Source: Astragalus membranaceus | Taxonomy: Eukaryota > Streptophyta > Magnoliopsida > Fabales > Fabaceae | Length of the DNA: 64,000 bases | Direction of reading: 5' to 3' | NCBI GenBank assembly: GCA_039519185.1 | Contig: CM076849.1 | Location: 62,888,587 to 62,952,586, forward strand | Shown: in pieces, positions 54,291 to 64,000 of the stretch | How the letters are laid out: every line of letters begins with the position of its first letter | Position numbering within the stretch: position 1 is the stretch's first letter | Translations under genes and position numbers: made by a program | The notes under the pieces: model-generated | Seen by the model: only the letters and a program-made list of their open reading frames with translations | The model's database searches: none | What the model was told of the DNA's origin: nothing

Positions 54291-57260
54291 GACAGTTACT
54301 CGTTTCTTTCAAAAAAGAGTCCCGAAAAAATAAAAAAATAATAATAATAGTTTACGCGTGTCATGCCTAAACCGTACGCATGTCCTACTATCGGGGGCAT
54401 TACGTGCGTATTCAAATTGCGTACGCGTTCCTAGTCTTAAGGCGGGCGCGCGTTTCGTTTCGAGTCGTGCGCGAGTGGTTGCGTCGGTACGTGTTATTTT
54501 TACCGCTTCTTTTTTTGAGTATTATTAGTGACATAAAAAAAATAGTAATAATAAAATAAAATCAATTTTAAAAAAAACTGTCATTTTTATTTAATTTGTT
54601 ACACATATAGACAAAAAAAAAATTAAAAAAAGCAGAATAGTACAACAACAAAAAAGGAGAAAAGTCAGCTCTTTTTATTTACATGAAGACAAAAAAACAA
54701 CCAAGAAAAGTACATTTTTAAAACAAAAAAAAAGAGGGCAGCAACGACTGCCCATTTGGAGAATGAGGCTGAGGTTGCCTTCCCCTTGTCCCTTGGCTTT
54801 TTGATGGTTTGGGCAGGGACATGCCAGCCCCATCCTTGCTGCTCCTGCTCCTCCTATGTCACTGCTGCAACAATAACAGGTTGGTCTCCTGGGGGTGTTG
54901 ATCCCCTGCTCCCACACCACACCTACACCATAATTTTTTTACTATAAATACAGGGAATAGTAACAATAAAAGGGGGGGGGGGGACACACACAAAAAACGC
55001 ACAGTAACACACACACACAACACTGAGTACCAAAAACTTTAGAGTTCCAAAAGAAGGGTTGAGAAGCGGTTTTGAGGCCCAAAAGAAAGAGAGCAAAGCT
55101 GTAGAGAGAAAGGTTGGTTCCCAAAATCCACCTCTTTACTCATAGTATGTATATGTTAGCACCATGAATGTTAAGACTTTAAAGTTTCTATGAAACCAAA
55201 ACCGATACTTTTTCTTACGGTATATATATCTATAGACATATTTTCATAGTTGTGGTGCAATATATAGTACATCTGTACATAAACAAATAAGGTCTATTTT
55301 GTGTGTGCATGTTTTTTTTCTCTTACGGTGAACATATATACATAAAAATATTTTTTTTCCTTTACGGTATTTTCTCATAGTTGTAGGCATAAACATAAAA
55401 AAAATACATAAAAATTTCATAAGGAAAGATAGAGGAAAAAAATGAGGGCTGTTTTTTGTGTGAATAATTTGCGGTATAAATGGTTTCAAAATCAAGAGAC
55501 GTATAGGGAACCGGATTAGAAAAAAATAGATTTGGGGATTTTTAAAACCCTAAAAACGAATTTGGGAAGAAAACCAGGAATCAGAAGAAATGTAGGAGAG
55601 GGGAAGAGCTAAGAAATAGAAACAAAATAAAAAGGAGTAGAACTTACTTCCGGCCACCGTATACGGTGGTTGGCCACCCCAAACCGCCCCCTTTCCTCTG
55701 CCAACAGCCACTATCATCTCTCTCTCCTCGCGAACCACCGCCACCACCCACAACCACCAAACAACCAAGACGAAAACAGCACCACCCATCGCCATACCCC
55801 ATGCTCTCCCTCTCACCGTGAGCTTTCGTTTTCTTCCCCTCTCCCATCTTCCCTTCGTGCGGCGTTAGCTCTTCATGGAAAACCGAAACCAGGGTTGTAG
55901 AGGAGGAGGAGAGCGTCGCTGAGAAGGAAATGAAAGAAGCAGGGGTTGGAGAAGAGAGAGTGGTAGACGGCAAAGAGAAGAAAGGAGAGTTAAAAAATTA
56001 GGTTTTGGTTGTTTGTAGGGTGGAGGCGCCGTGTGAGAGGAGAGAAGATTAGGGTATGCGATTTTGGGGGTGGAGGCGCCGTGGAAAGAAAGAGAAGGGA
56101 ATTAGGGTTTCCACTTTAGGTTTAGGCTTTTATAGTATGAACTCAAGGTCAATTTTGTCATTTCATTTTTTATTAATTCAGATCCCTTTTCGCACCCCCT
56201 GTTTTACTTAGCGCGCCCGCCCCCATTTACGGCCCATTTCTTCTTTTCCGTTTAAAAAAAACGCAGCCCAGCTTACAGAAACAAGCTGGGCTCACTGTTC
56301 GCAGCCCTTTTCAAAGATACAGCCTCTGTTGCTATCCATACCTCCCCGATTTTAATAATACAACCCCCCCATGGTTAACTGCACCCCCATTTTACTATTT
56401 CACCCCCTTTTCGTTTTTTTTTATTATCTCTTCTCAAAATAATTTCCTTTTACGAAAAACTTCCAAAAATTATAAAAGTGGGTTTGGCTGAGATGTACAT
56501 CTTGTCAGTCCCGGTTTAAGGGACTTTAGCTGTACGGCTTCGATCTTAAACCCCTTTCAAAAACTAAAATCAATTAAAACACAAATATTTTTCGAAGAAG
56601 AACTACATAGCCTTTGATTCTCCGCTTCGGAGATACGTAGGAGCGGGGCTTTCCCGTCAAGCTAAATTAATTTTTTCTCTAATAAAAATTCAATTTTTTT
56701 TAACACCTATTTTCCAAAAAACTAAAAAATGAGCTTGACTGAGATGTACATCTTGTCAACCTCGCAATCCTGGTTTAAGACGTCTGAGTTGTACAGCTTG
56801 GTGATCTTAAACCCCTTCAAAAAAATTAAAATCTACCAACCAACAAACTTTTTCAGAAAGAACTACGTGACTCTTGAGTTCCTCATTGCACCCGAGGATA
56901 CGTAGGAGCGGGGCTTCCCCGTCAAGTCAAAATTAAATTTTCTTAAATTGGTCCCTATTTTATTTATTTCTAAATAATTCTTTTTTACTTAATTTTGGGG
57001 TAAACAAATAACTCGTAATTTTATTATTATTTGCACAATCGGATTTAGGTTAACTGTCTTATGACAGATGTACTAGGGGTGCAGTGGGATTAAGTTTCCG
57101 CCCTTCCCTATGCATAATCGACTCCCGAACTCAATCTAGTTTACGCAGACCAACAACTTCTAGTTAGGTTTTTCTCAATTTTTCCTATTAAATAAATTGG
57201 GTGGCGACTCCTAAAACTATCAATTTTTGAGCGGTCTACGTCGGGATCACGGTCACGACA
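54291..57260 (+). repeat. 5' LTR of the Ogre-type element
   Basis: About 2.97 kb, ending CACGACA at 57260. It includes a CpG-rich ACGCG segment (54350-54500), a TATA-like TATAAATAC near 54943, a run of about 13 G near 54971, and a duplicated block (56480-56670 and 56731-56935) with the GATACGTAGGAGCGGGGCTT word. Open frames in it have no conserved features. Confidence 0.6.
56480..56935. repeat. Diverged tandem duplication in the Ogre LTR
   Basis: Two copies of about 200 bp share GAGATGTACATCTTGTCA, CTTAAACCCCTT and GATACGTAGGAGCGGGGCTT, each followed by CCCGTCAAG. Confidence 0.75.
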
Positions 57261-57262
57261 GA

Positions 57263-57280
57263 TGGCGACTCCACTAGGGA
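57263..57280 (+). other. Primer binding site, tRNA-Arg type (Ogre)
   Basis: TGGCGACTCCACTAGGGA lies 2 nt after the LTR end. It differs by one base from the TGGCGACTCCACTGGGGA site known for Ogre. Confidence 0.75.
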
Positions 57281-58110
57281 ATGTGAGAGTCAAGCCTATT
57301 TAATTTGGTTGTGCTAAATATTTATGAGTTAGTTTATCCTTTGCTCCACTAATTATGTATGTTTGATTTATATTATGCTTATCACAAACCCTAGGTTAGA
57401 AGACATTTATTATTACCGCTCGGTCGTTGCTTTTGTTTATTTCGCAGGATTTATTGGGGGGGGGGGGTTTGTTTTTTGAGGATTCATGGTTTGTATGCTC
57501 CCTTCACACACTGCACTTACACTCTGAGCACACACTGAGAGTTGAGCTCATACCGGAGCCGCAAAAACACATAAGTTAGAACGAGGATGAGTGGGACTCA
57601 TTTTGGACGTACGTCCTGTGTGACTTCCATGAATTCCTCATCTAGAGTGGGACTCAATTTGGATGTACATCCTGCTGTGGTCCATCTTCCAGAGGAGTAC
57701 TTGACTCTAGAGAACTTGAAACCCTCTAAGTTACAATTACCCACCCTGTGCTAGCATTCACAGTAGAAAGACATTAGACTCATAGGCCCCAAACCCGCAT
57801 AGCGTGGGCAACCCATCAAAGGCCACAAAGGGAGATACTCCACCTTCTATCCCATTATTGCTGAAAACTTTTTCCCATAGCATTTTTTGAAAATCGTTTA
57901 CATTTTGTTCCTCAAAAAGCAGAAAAAGAAAATATATTTTGTGCATGCATCATCTCTGCTTTTATGACATTCTAACATCAGTTCATTCGTTCAGGAAAGT
58001 TGTCAAAGGATCTAAAATCGGAATCTGGTGTGAGTATCTCAATCATTGTTTTTTTTTCTAAAAAAAAAGAGGAAAGACAAAAGTGAGACAAGGAATTAGG
58101 GAACGAGAAA
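57281..58110 (+). other. 5' untranslated region of the Ogre-type element
   Basis: No ORF of note. A run of G (about 57456-57467) and a pair of GGACGTACGTCCTG/GGATGTACATCCTG imperfect palindromes near 57605 and 57661 are the visible features. Confidence 0.5.
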
Positions 58111-59202
58111 ATGATGTCATCCACAAGGAAAACTATCGAGTTCACAGTCCAAAAGCCCCAAGTGTCCGAACTGAAAGACTATGCCTCCAACCTGCTCGAG
58201 GAGTCGAAATCCAGTTTTAGAAAGAGATATGGGAAGCTGTTGGAGTTATTAGATGTGAAGGTTTAGGTACGAGCAATCACTGCATTGGCTCAGTACTCTG
58301 ATTCTAAGTTGAGATGCTTCACTTTCTCCAACTTTCAGTTGGCCCCTACTTTGGAAGAGTTTGCATGGATCTTGGGACAACCTCTGACTGGGAGACCGTA
58401 CCATCACCGTGGGAATTATCCAACTGTTGAAAATGTTGTTAAGTTTCTGGGAATCGACGCGGAGATGCCACTTAAGGGTATGTCGAGGGTATTTCTGAAA
58501 GAGTTAATGAAGAACTGATACCTGAAAGAAACTGGGAAATTCTCGTCGATGTCTTGGCTCTTGCAATCTACGACTTGGTTCTGTTCCCAAGAAGTGGAGA
58601 CTTGGTAAGCCTTGCAGCAATTGATGTATTCATGGCCCGTAAATGTCGAGGCGAAAACTCGACATTCCCAATCCTAGCAGACGTGTATCATACATTGAGT
58701 TTCTGCCATGAACTGAAAGGAATAGGGATCGTATGTTTCCTTCCAGTGCTATATGTGTGGTTGAGCACGTGGACCGCTCACGTGCTCAAAAGGAAAAACA
58801 ATGCCTTCTGTCCTATTTCTGAACTGACAAATATGGAATCACAAACCTACAGTGACAAGGAGTGGAGACATATATTCATGGGGCTCAAAGAAGAATTCGT
58901 GCGTTGGTACCCGCTGGCAACGGGAGTAGTACAAGTACTTTTCTCATGCGGTGGGTTCCCTAACGTACCACTCATGGGAACATGGGGCTGCATCAACTAC
59001 AACCCTGTCTTGGCATTACGGCAACTGGGTTATCCTATGATGGGCCCACCCGCTGAAGAGTTGGTAGCTTCTTTCATGGCTGACCTCGAAGATGAAGTTA
59101 TGTTGGACAAGATTCGCAAGGCATGGAAGAATGTCACCTATAAGGCAGGAGAATTAGGGAAGAAAGGTTGTGGAGCTACAGCTTCCTACAAAGAGTGGGT
59201 AC
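58111..59202 (+). pseudogene. Ogre ORF1 (DUF7745-like), broken and truncated
   Basis: The ATG at 58111 opens MMSSTRKTIEFTVQKPQVSE. The conserved region FQLAPTLEEFAWILGQPL, PYHHRGNYPTVENVVKFLGI and SLAAIDVFMARK follows, then WRHIFMGLKEEFVRWYP and NYNPVLALRQLGYPMMGPPA, a family found as ORF1 upstream of gag in Ogre elements; its function is unknown. A TAG at 58264-58266 interrupts VKV/VRAITAL in frame. A frameshift near 58500 moves reading to another frame. Element C is inserted after YKEWV. The protein is not functional here. Confidence 0.75.
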
Positions 59203-61790
59203 TGTAACACCCCTTTTCTACCCGTCACTTTGTTTATAAAAATCAGAGTTTGAAAAATTCGTTCATGGGGAATGTTACACATATCTCAATAAAACGTCGC
59301 TTATCAATTTCAAAACAGTTCAACTCAATAATTATGCATCCACGTAGCACGTCACAAATAAAAGAAATCTCAAGCCTCAATTTAACGTCGCTTATAAATC
59401 TCAATCATAATAAAACCAACTACGCAGCGGAAAATAGTAAAAACATAACCAAATAGTCCACATGGACATAATAATCAAAAATCATTAATAAATGCCGAGT
59501 TCGTTATCCCCCCCTGAGTGCTACGTATCAGAGCATGACGACTCGACTCAAAAAGTGAAGCTAAGACCTTCACTGGGAATCACCTGCACGTTACCAACAC
59601 GGGGGCAACATTCAAACAGGAAAGGGTGAGCATCATTTCAGTCTATATAATAGAAAATATGATAAGGACTAATCACAGGCTACGCACTAGAATAATCAGC
59701 ATCCAATACACTAAACATCCACATCACAGTCATCATTCACATCATTTATAATAACTCATCTCATGTCATATAGATTTATGAAATGCAACCCACTCGCGGG
59801 TATATGCATGAAGGTACCTTTTTACAAAACGTCGCTTAGCCACTCAGGCCTCATCATCACTTAGCCACTCAGGCCTCAAACGTCATTGGTTTTATGCATA
59901 TGGGCATGAGACACTATGACATGCACCACTCACTCCACACAATCACACAATCACTCAGATCATAGTCAACAATGTGACCCATCACTTACCTGTTTGCTCG
60001 CACGGAGCACAGCACCTGTCAAATTCATAATCATCACACAACATCACTAGGCCATTTTGACCTTAACATCACTTAGCCCTTCGGGCCCCAAACGTCACTG
60101 GTTTTTCATCGACACTCACACATAAACGTCAATCAACTCAAACCATAACCACTGAGGGCAAAAACGTCATTTGACTAACCACTAAGGGCATCCTCGTCAT
60201 TTACACATCATTATCTACAACTTTGGCCACTAGGGGCAAAACAGTCTTTTACACGTCATAACTAATAATAATTAGCCACTAAGGGCAAAACAGTCTTTTA
60301 ACTAGCCCCGAGAGCATCATCGTCAAAATCGTCATTTTTGACATTACTTCGCTAAAACTGTTGTTTATACACCAAAAGGGATTTTTAAAGAACTTCATAT
60401 CATTTTTCAATGTCACTGGGACGATCACCAGGGACGGCCACTTGGGCGCCCACAAACAATCAGAAAATAACAATTTTTCATTTTAAAAATTAGACCCAAA
60501 GATGGACAACGTAAAGAGCTTCACGACACTTTTTGAATCGTCCAAAACGGACGTCTGAGTCAAAAGTTATGATAAAAATAATTTTGGAAAAATCAGGCAA
60601 CATCCTGGGAACAGGCGCCTTAGGCGCCCAGGCAACCAGGCAACACGTGCCCTGGCGCCCAGCGCCCAGGCGCACAAGACAACGCAACACAGCACGGGCG
60701 CCTAGCGCCCAGGCAACAACGCGCACACAGCGCAACGCAACACGGACACGGGCGCCTAGCGCCCAGGGGAACAACGCGCAACACAGCGCAACACAAACAA
60801 GACACGGGCGCCTAGCGCCCAGGCGCGCGCACAACGCGCAACACACACGCCTCAGGCGCCCAGCGCCCAGCACAGGCGCCTAGCGCCCAGAACACAGTGG
60901 CAACACCCAGAATTTTACTAAAACGCTTTTTAACACTAAAAATTGTTTTCTTAACAACTTTAAAGTATAGAACTCAAAATTTTCCAGCAACTAAAAATAC
61001 ACTTATTTTAATCAATTTTCTCAAAAAATTCAATTGGGCATTGTCTTCCCTATCCCCTTGGCGCCCTAGGCGCCTATACACCCATTCATCCAATTCGCGA
61101 ACAACACAAGCAATCCAACACACCAATTTCAGTTTCATGATTAATTCGAATGCCACAAGTCATCAAAACAAACGCATACATATCAAGAATTTCAGTCTCA
61201 TGATTTATTCCACTTCGCATACGCATATATATAATGACCAATACCAACAATGCATCAAGAACACATCAAGAATTCGTGCATACATCAATTCGCATACATA
61301 CGTATATAGGAACCAACATCAACAATGCATCAATAAATCTAGTCTAACCCTAGATCTAGAACTCATCATATGAATTATTAGATAGAATGATAGAGCTCCC
61401 CTAACCTCGAAATTGAAGAACGGAGGTTCCGGAGATAGTCACGTACATGACCACAGCAACAAGATCACGTTCTTGCTCTTCCTTGGTTGCGACTTCTCTC
61501 CTCTTCTTCTCCTCTCCTTACGGCGCCTTGCTCTCTCTCACTTTCTCACGCTCTCTCTTTTGATTTCGCAAAAATGGCCACAAACCCTAGCCCCCAACTA
61601 ACTAACCACTTCGCCTACATTGTGGATCATGGGCTTGGGCTTTCCACTTAAGCCCAAGTCATGCAAGTGGCGCCTCCACTCCCTCCTAATACCACCAAAA
61701 TAAATAAAATTCTAATTAATCACATTATATCAAATAATTTAAATTAAATCCCCAATTAATAAATTAATTAAATAATTTTAGGGTGTTACA
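59203..61790 (-). repeat. 3' LTR of element C
   Basis: 2588 bp. It contains repeated CTTAGCCACTCAGGCCTCA words (59838-59880), CCACTAAGGGC/GGGGCAAAACAGTCTTTTA words (60150-60305) and a GC-rich array of GGCGCCTAGCGCCCAGG words (60615-60895). Confidence 0.85.
60615..60895. repeat. GGCGCC-rich array in the LTR of element C
   Basis: At least seven copies of GGCGCCTAGCGCCCAGG-type words alternate with CAACGCG-rich spacers. GGCGCC and TAGGCGCCTA words are palindromic. Open frames on both strands here are artefacts. Confidence 0.85.
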
Positions 61791-61802
61791 ACTCTCCCCC
61801 AC

Positions 61803-63794
61803 TTAGAATATTTCGTCCTCGAAATTTACCTGATCAAACAACTCTGGGTAGGATTCCCGCATCTTGCTCTCTAACTCCCAAGTCATACTCTCGCCGGCAG
61901 CTCCTAGCCAGACCACTTTCACTAATGCAATCTCTTTGCCTCTAAGCGCTTTCACCTCACGATCCTCAATCTGTACGGGCATCGTCTCCACAGTGAGATT
62001 ATCCCGCACCTCCACATCATCCATATGGATCACATGAGATGGATCCGAAACATACTTCCGAAGTTGTGACACGTGAAACACGTCATGCAAGTTCGAAAGA
62101 TTTGGCGGTAAAGCCACTCTATAAGCCACATTTCCGATTCTTTCAGAAATCTGATAAGGACCAACAAATCGGGGAGTGAGCTTCTTCGATTTCAACGCTC
62201 GACCAACACCGGTAATAGGAGAAACCCTCAAGAACACATGCTCACCCTCCTGAAACTCTAGATCCTTCCTCCGCTTGTCATGATAACTCTTTTGACGACT
62301 CTGCGAAGCCTTCATCTTCTCACGGATCATCTTGATCTTCTCTGTAGTCTCCCGGACAATCTCCGGACCCAACACTACACTTTCTCCCGACTCATACCAA
62401 CATAACGGTGTCCTACACTTGCGACCATACAACGCTTCAAACGGTGCCATCCCGATACTGGAATGGTGACTGTTGTTATAGGTAAACTCAATCAACGCAA
62501 GATATGAGTCCCATGAACCCCGCTGTTCCAATACACAAGCCCTCAACAAATCCTCTAACGACTGAATTGTTCTCTCTGACTGACCGTCGGTCTGGGGGTG
62601 ATACGCCGAACTCATTTTCAACTTTGAACCCAACTCCTTCTGCAAACTCTTCCAAAACTCAGAAGTGAACCTCGGATCCCTATCTGACACAATACTCTTC
62701 GGAACACCGTGCAACTTCACAATTTCTTTGACATAGACCTCTGCCAATCTCGACACCGGATAAGTGATATTAATAGGAATAAAATGAGCAGACTTCGTTA
62801 ACCTATCAATGATCACCCAAATAGCGTCATGACCCTTAGCTGTATTCGGTAACCCCGTCACAAAATCCATTGCTATGCTATCCCATTTCCACTCTGGAAT
62901 TTCCAACGGTTGCATTAGCCCTGCAGGCTTCTGATGCTCAACCTTAGATTTCTGACAGGTCAAACAGGCATACACAAACTGTGCCACATCTCTCTTCATA
63001 CCATACCACCAAAACATCTTTTTCAGATCTTGATACATTTTCGTCGCTCCAGGATGGATACTCAACTTGCTACGATGACCTTCCTCTAAAATTGCCTTTC
63101 TCATCTCTTCATCGTCCGGAACACAGATCCTACCCCGGAACCTCAACACGCCACTGGAATCTAATTTGAAATCTTCATCTTCAGACTGACCGACCCCATT
63201 AATTAAATCCACCAGCTTGACATCTGTCTTCTGAGCTTCCCTGATGCTGCCCAGGAAATCATTATCGATCCTTAACATTCCCAGCTTGACACTGCGAGGT
63301 GTCAATTTACAAACCAAACTCAAATCTCTGAATTCTTCGATCAACTCTAATTCTTTCACCATCATTGCCGACATATGCAAATACTTTCTGCTTAAAGCAT
63401 CAGCCACGACATTAGCCTTGCCGGGATGATAATTCAAACCAAAGTCATAATCCTTCAAGAGTTCCAACCACCGACGCTGTCTCATATTCAACTCTTTTTG
63501 ATCGAACAGATACTTTAGACTCTTATGATCACTGAACACTTCGAACCTCGAACCATAAAGGTAGTGCCTCCAAATCTTGAGCACAAATACCACAGCAGCC
63601 AACTCCAAATCATGCGTAGGGTAATTTTTCTCATGAATCCGCAATTGTCTCGACGCATACGCAACGACTTTCCCATCCTGCATCAACACACCGCCGAGAC
63701 CCATCTTCGAAGCGTCACAATACACAACGAACGGTTCCTCTGGATTAGGCAACGTCAAAACAGGCGACGTCGTCAATCTCTTTTTCAGTTCCAT
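61803..63794 (-). CDS. pol: pol of element C: RNase H, integrase, chromodomain-like end (N-terminus cut)
   Basis: An open frame of 663 codons. RNase H motifs CDASKMGLGGVLMQDGKVVA, PTHDLELAAVVFVLKIW and FSDHKSLKYLFDQ lie near residues 25-100. The integrase zinc finger (GHRSKLSIHPG...CLTCQKSK) is near 245-290, followed by catalytic D, D, E at AMDFVTGLP, VSDRDPRFTSEF and TDGQSERTIQ. The GPYQI tail and a chromodomain-like end (VKVVWLGAAGESMTWELESK) run to 61803. No stop is present. The first ATG at 63794 lies at the hAT junction, so the true frame extends upstream: protease and reverse transcriptase were separated by the later insertion. Integrase would direct insertion into chromatin. Confidence 0.85.
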   Translation of the reverse strand: MELKKRLTTSPVLTLPNPEEPFVVYCDASKMGLGGVLMQDGKVVAYASRQLRIHEKNYPTHDLELAAVVFVLKIWRHYLYGSRFEVFSDHKSLKYLFDQKELNMRQRRWLELLKDYDFGLNYHPGKANVVADALSRKYLHMSAMMVKELELIEEFRDLSLVCKLTPRSVKLGMLRIDNDFLGSIREAQKTDVKLVDLINGVGQSEDEDFKLDSSGVLRFRGRICVPDDEEMRKAILEEGHRSKLSIHPGATKMYQDLKKMFWWYGMKRDVAQFVYACLTCQKSKVEHQKPAGLMQPLEIPEWKWDSIAMDFVTGLPNTAKGHDAIWVIIDRLTKSAHFIPINITYPVSRLAEVYVKEIVKLHGVPKSIVSDRDPRFTSEFWKSLQKELGSKLKMSSAYHPQTDGQSERTIQSLEDLLRACVLEQRGSWDSYLALIEFTYNNSHHSSIGMAPFEALYGRKCRTPLCWYESGESVVLGPEIVRETTEKIKMIREKMKASQSRQKSYHDKRRKDLEFQEGEHVFLRVSPITGVGRALKSKKLTPRFVGPYQISERIGNVAYRVALPPNLSNLHDVFHVSQLRKYVSDPSHVIHMDDVEVRDNLTVETMPVQIEDREVKALRGKEIALVKVVWLGAAGESMTWELESKMRESYPELFDQVNFEDEIF

Positions 63795-63795
63795 A

Positions 63796-64000
63796 TAGGA
63801 ATGTCAACGGGGCGGGGCGGGCACGGGTATCTCACTACCCGGACCCGACCCGTTTATTATAAATAGGACCCGGACCCGTCCCGGACCCGCGCGGGTACCC
63901 GTTTAACGGGTTTTAAACGGATATTTTTTTAAACGGGTACCCGCGGGTATTTGTAAATTAATAAATAAAAAACTTTTAAAAATAAAATTTGAAATACCAT
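63796..64000. mobile_element. Left end of a hAT-like element
   Basis: TAGGAATGTCAACGGGGCGG begins directly where the pol frame of element C breaks. It is followed by GGGTACCCG/CGGGTACC-rich subterminal words and TATAAATAGG. This resembles plant hAT ends beginning CAGGGATGTCAA. The preceding GTTCCATA could be the 8-bp target duplication. The other end is outside the window. Confidence 0.55.

Larger units (their letters stand above)
54291..59202 (+). mobile_element. 5' part of an Ogre-type Ty3/gypsy element
   Basis: A long LTR (about 54291-57260) is followed by a primer site at 57263-57280 that matches the tRNA-Arg type used by Ogre elements. A long 5' UTR and a DUF7745-like ORF1 at 58111 come next, an arrangement typical of Ogre. 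The element is cut at 59203 by element C and continues beyond the window. The LTR left border is set only by loss of LINE homology. Confidence 0.7.
59203..63795 (-). mobile_element. Tekay/Del-like chromovirus C, 3' part
   Basis: The 3' LTR at 59203-61790 has perfect TGTAACA/TGTTACA ends. The polypurine tract is at 61791-61806 (minus strand CTAAGTGGGGGAGAGT). A long open pol frame runs to 63794, where a hAT-like element interrupts it. The rest, including the 5' LTR, lies outside the window. It is a relative of element B but its LTR sequence is different. Confidence 0.85.

Noticed and set aside
60490..60883. Ala/Arg/Cys-rich frames on both strands
   Set aside because: Products of the GGCGCC array in the LTR of element C.

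Overview
This is repeat-dominated plant nuclear DNA. The evidence is nested LTR retrotransposons with plant-type tRNA primer sites, plant L1-type LINEs with a C-terminal RNase H, CACTA and hAT DNA transposons, a tRNA-derived SINE, MITEs, spliced gene fragments with GT/AG borders, and long AT microsatellites. An Ogre-type element (PBS resembling tRNA-Arg plus a DUF7745-like ORF1), Athila/Tat elements and Tekay-like chromoviruses together suggest a papilionoid legume of the clover/vetch/pea group. That placement is inference. I found no convincing intact single-copy host gene: nearly every coding stretch belongs to, or was captured by, a mobile element.

Left block (1-19533). A CACTA transposon enters from the left edge and ends at 10825 (TGTTGTAGTG). 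It carries spliced fragments of a DUF3700 'aluminium-induced' gene, a GSK3/shaggy kinase and at least one unidentified gene. A gag-only Athila-like retrotransposon sits inside it (2754-9023, TSD CTCTA). The CACTA element itself sits in the pol gene of a Tat-type Ty3/gypsy element. That element's pol end (to 11003), antisense multi-exon plant-mobile-domain gene (11109-15026), polypurine tract and 3' LTR (15512-16312) follow. The LTR abuts a decayed hAT transposase gene (16313-17740). The sequence after it, up to a hAT-type terminus at 19533, holds exon fragments of a tyrosine-decarboxylase-like gene and a protein kinase.

Middle block (19534-35581). A complete CACTA element (20524-23612, TSD AGT) holds captured pieces of LSM2 and of ribosomal protein P0. 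A decayed LINE follows (about 24500-30434), then a SINE, MITE-like pieces and microsatellites. Next comes the right part of another CACTA element of the same family in opposite orientation, ending at 35581 and carrying a polygalacturonase fragment.

Right block (35582-64000). A second LINE (35582 to about 54290) was split twice. The first split is by a solo LTR (37535-47736), itself split by a very young Tekay-like element (38531-47076, TSD TGTTA) whose two LTRs are almost identical although its coding region is ruined. The second is by a Reina-like chromovirus (48408-53518, TSD ATGG). The LINE ends at an Ogre 5' LTR. Ogre ORF1 is cut at 59203 by another Tekay-like element, whose pol is cut at 63796 by a hAT-like element running off the window.

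The genes here do not form a pathway. What they record is the order of insertions and repeated capture of host exons by DNA transposons.
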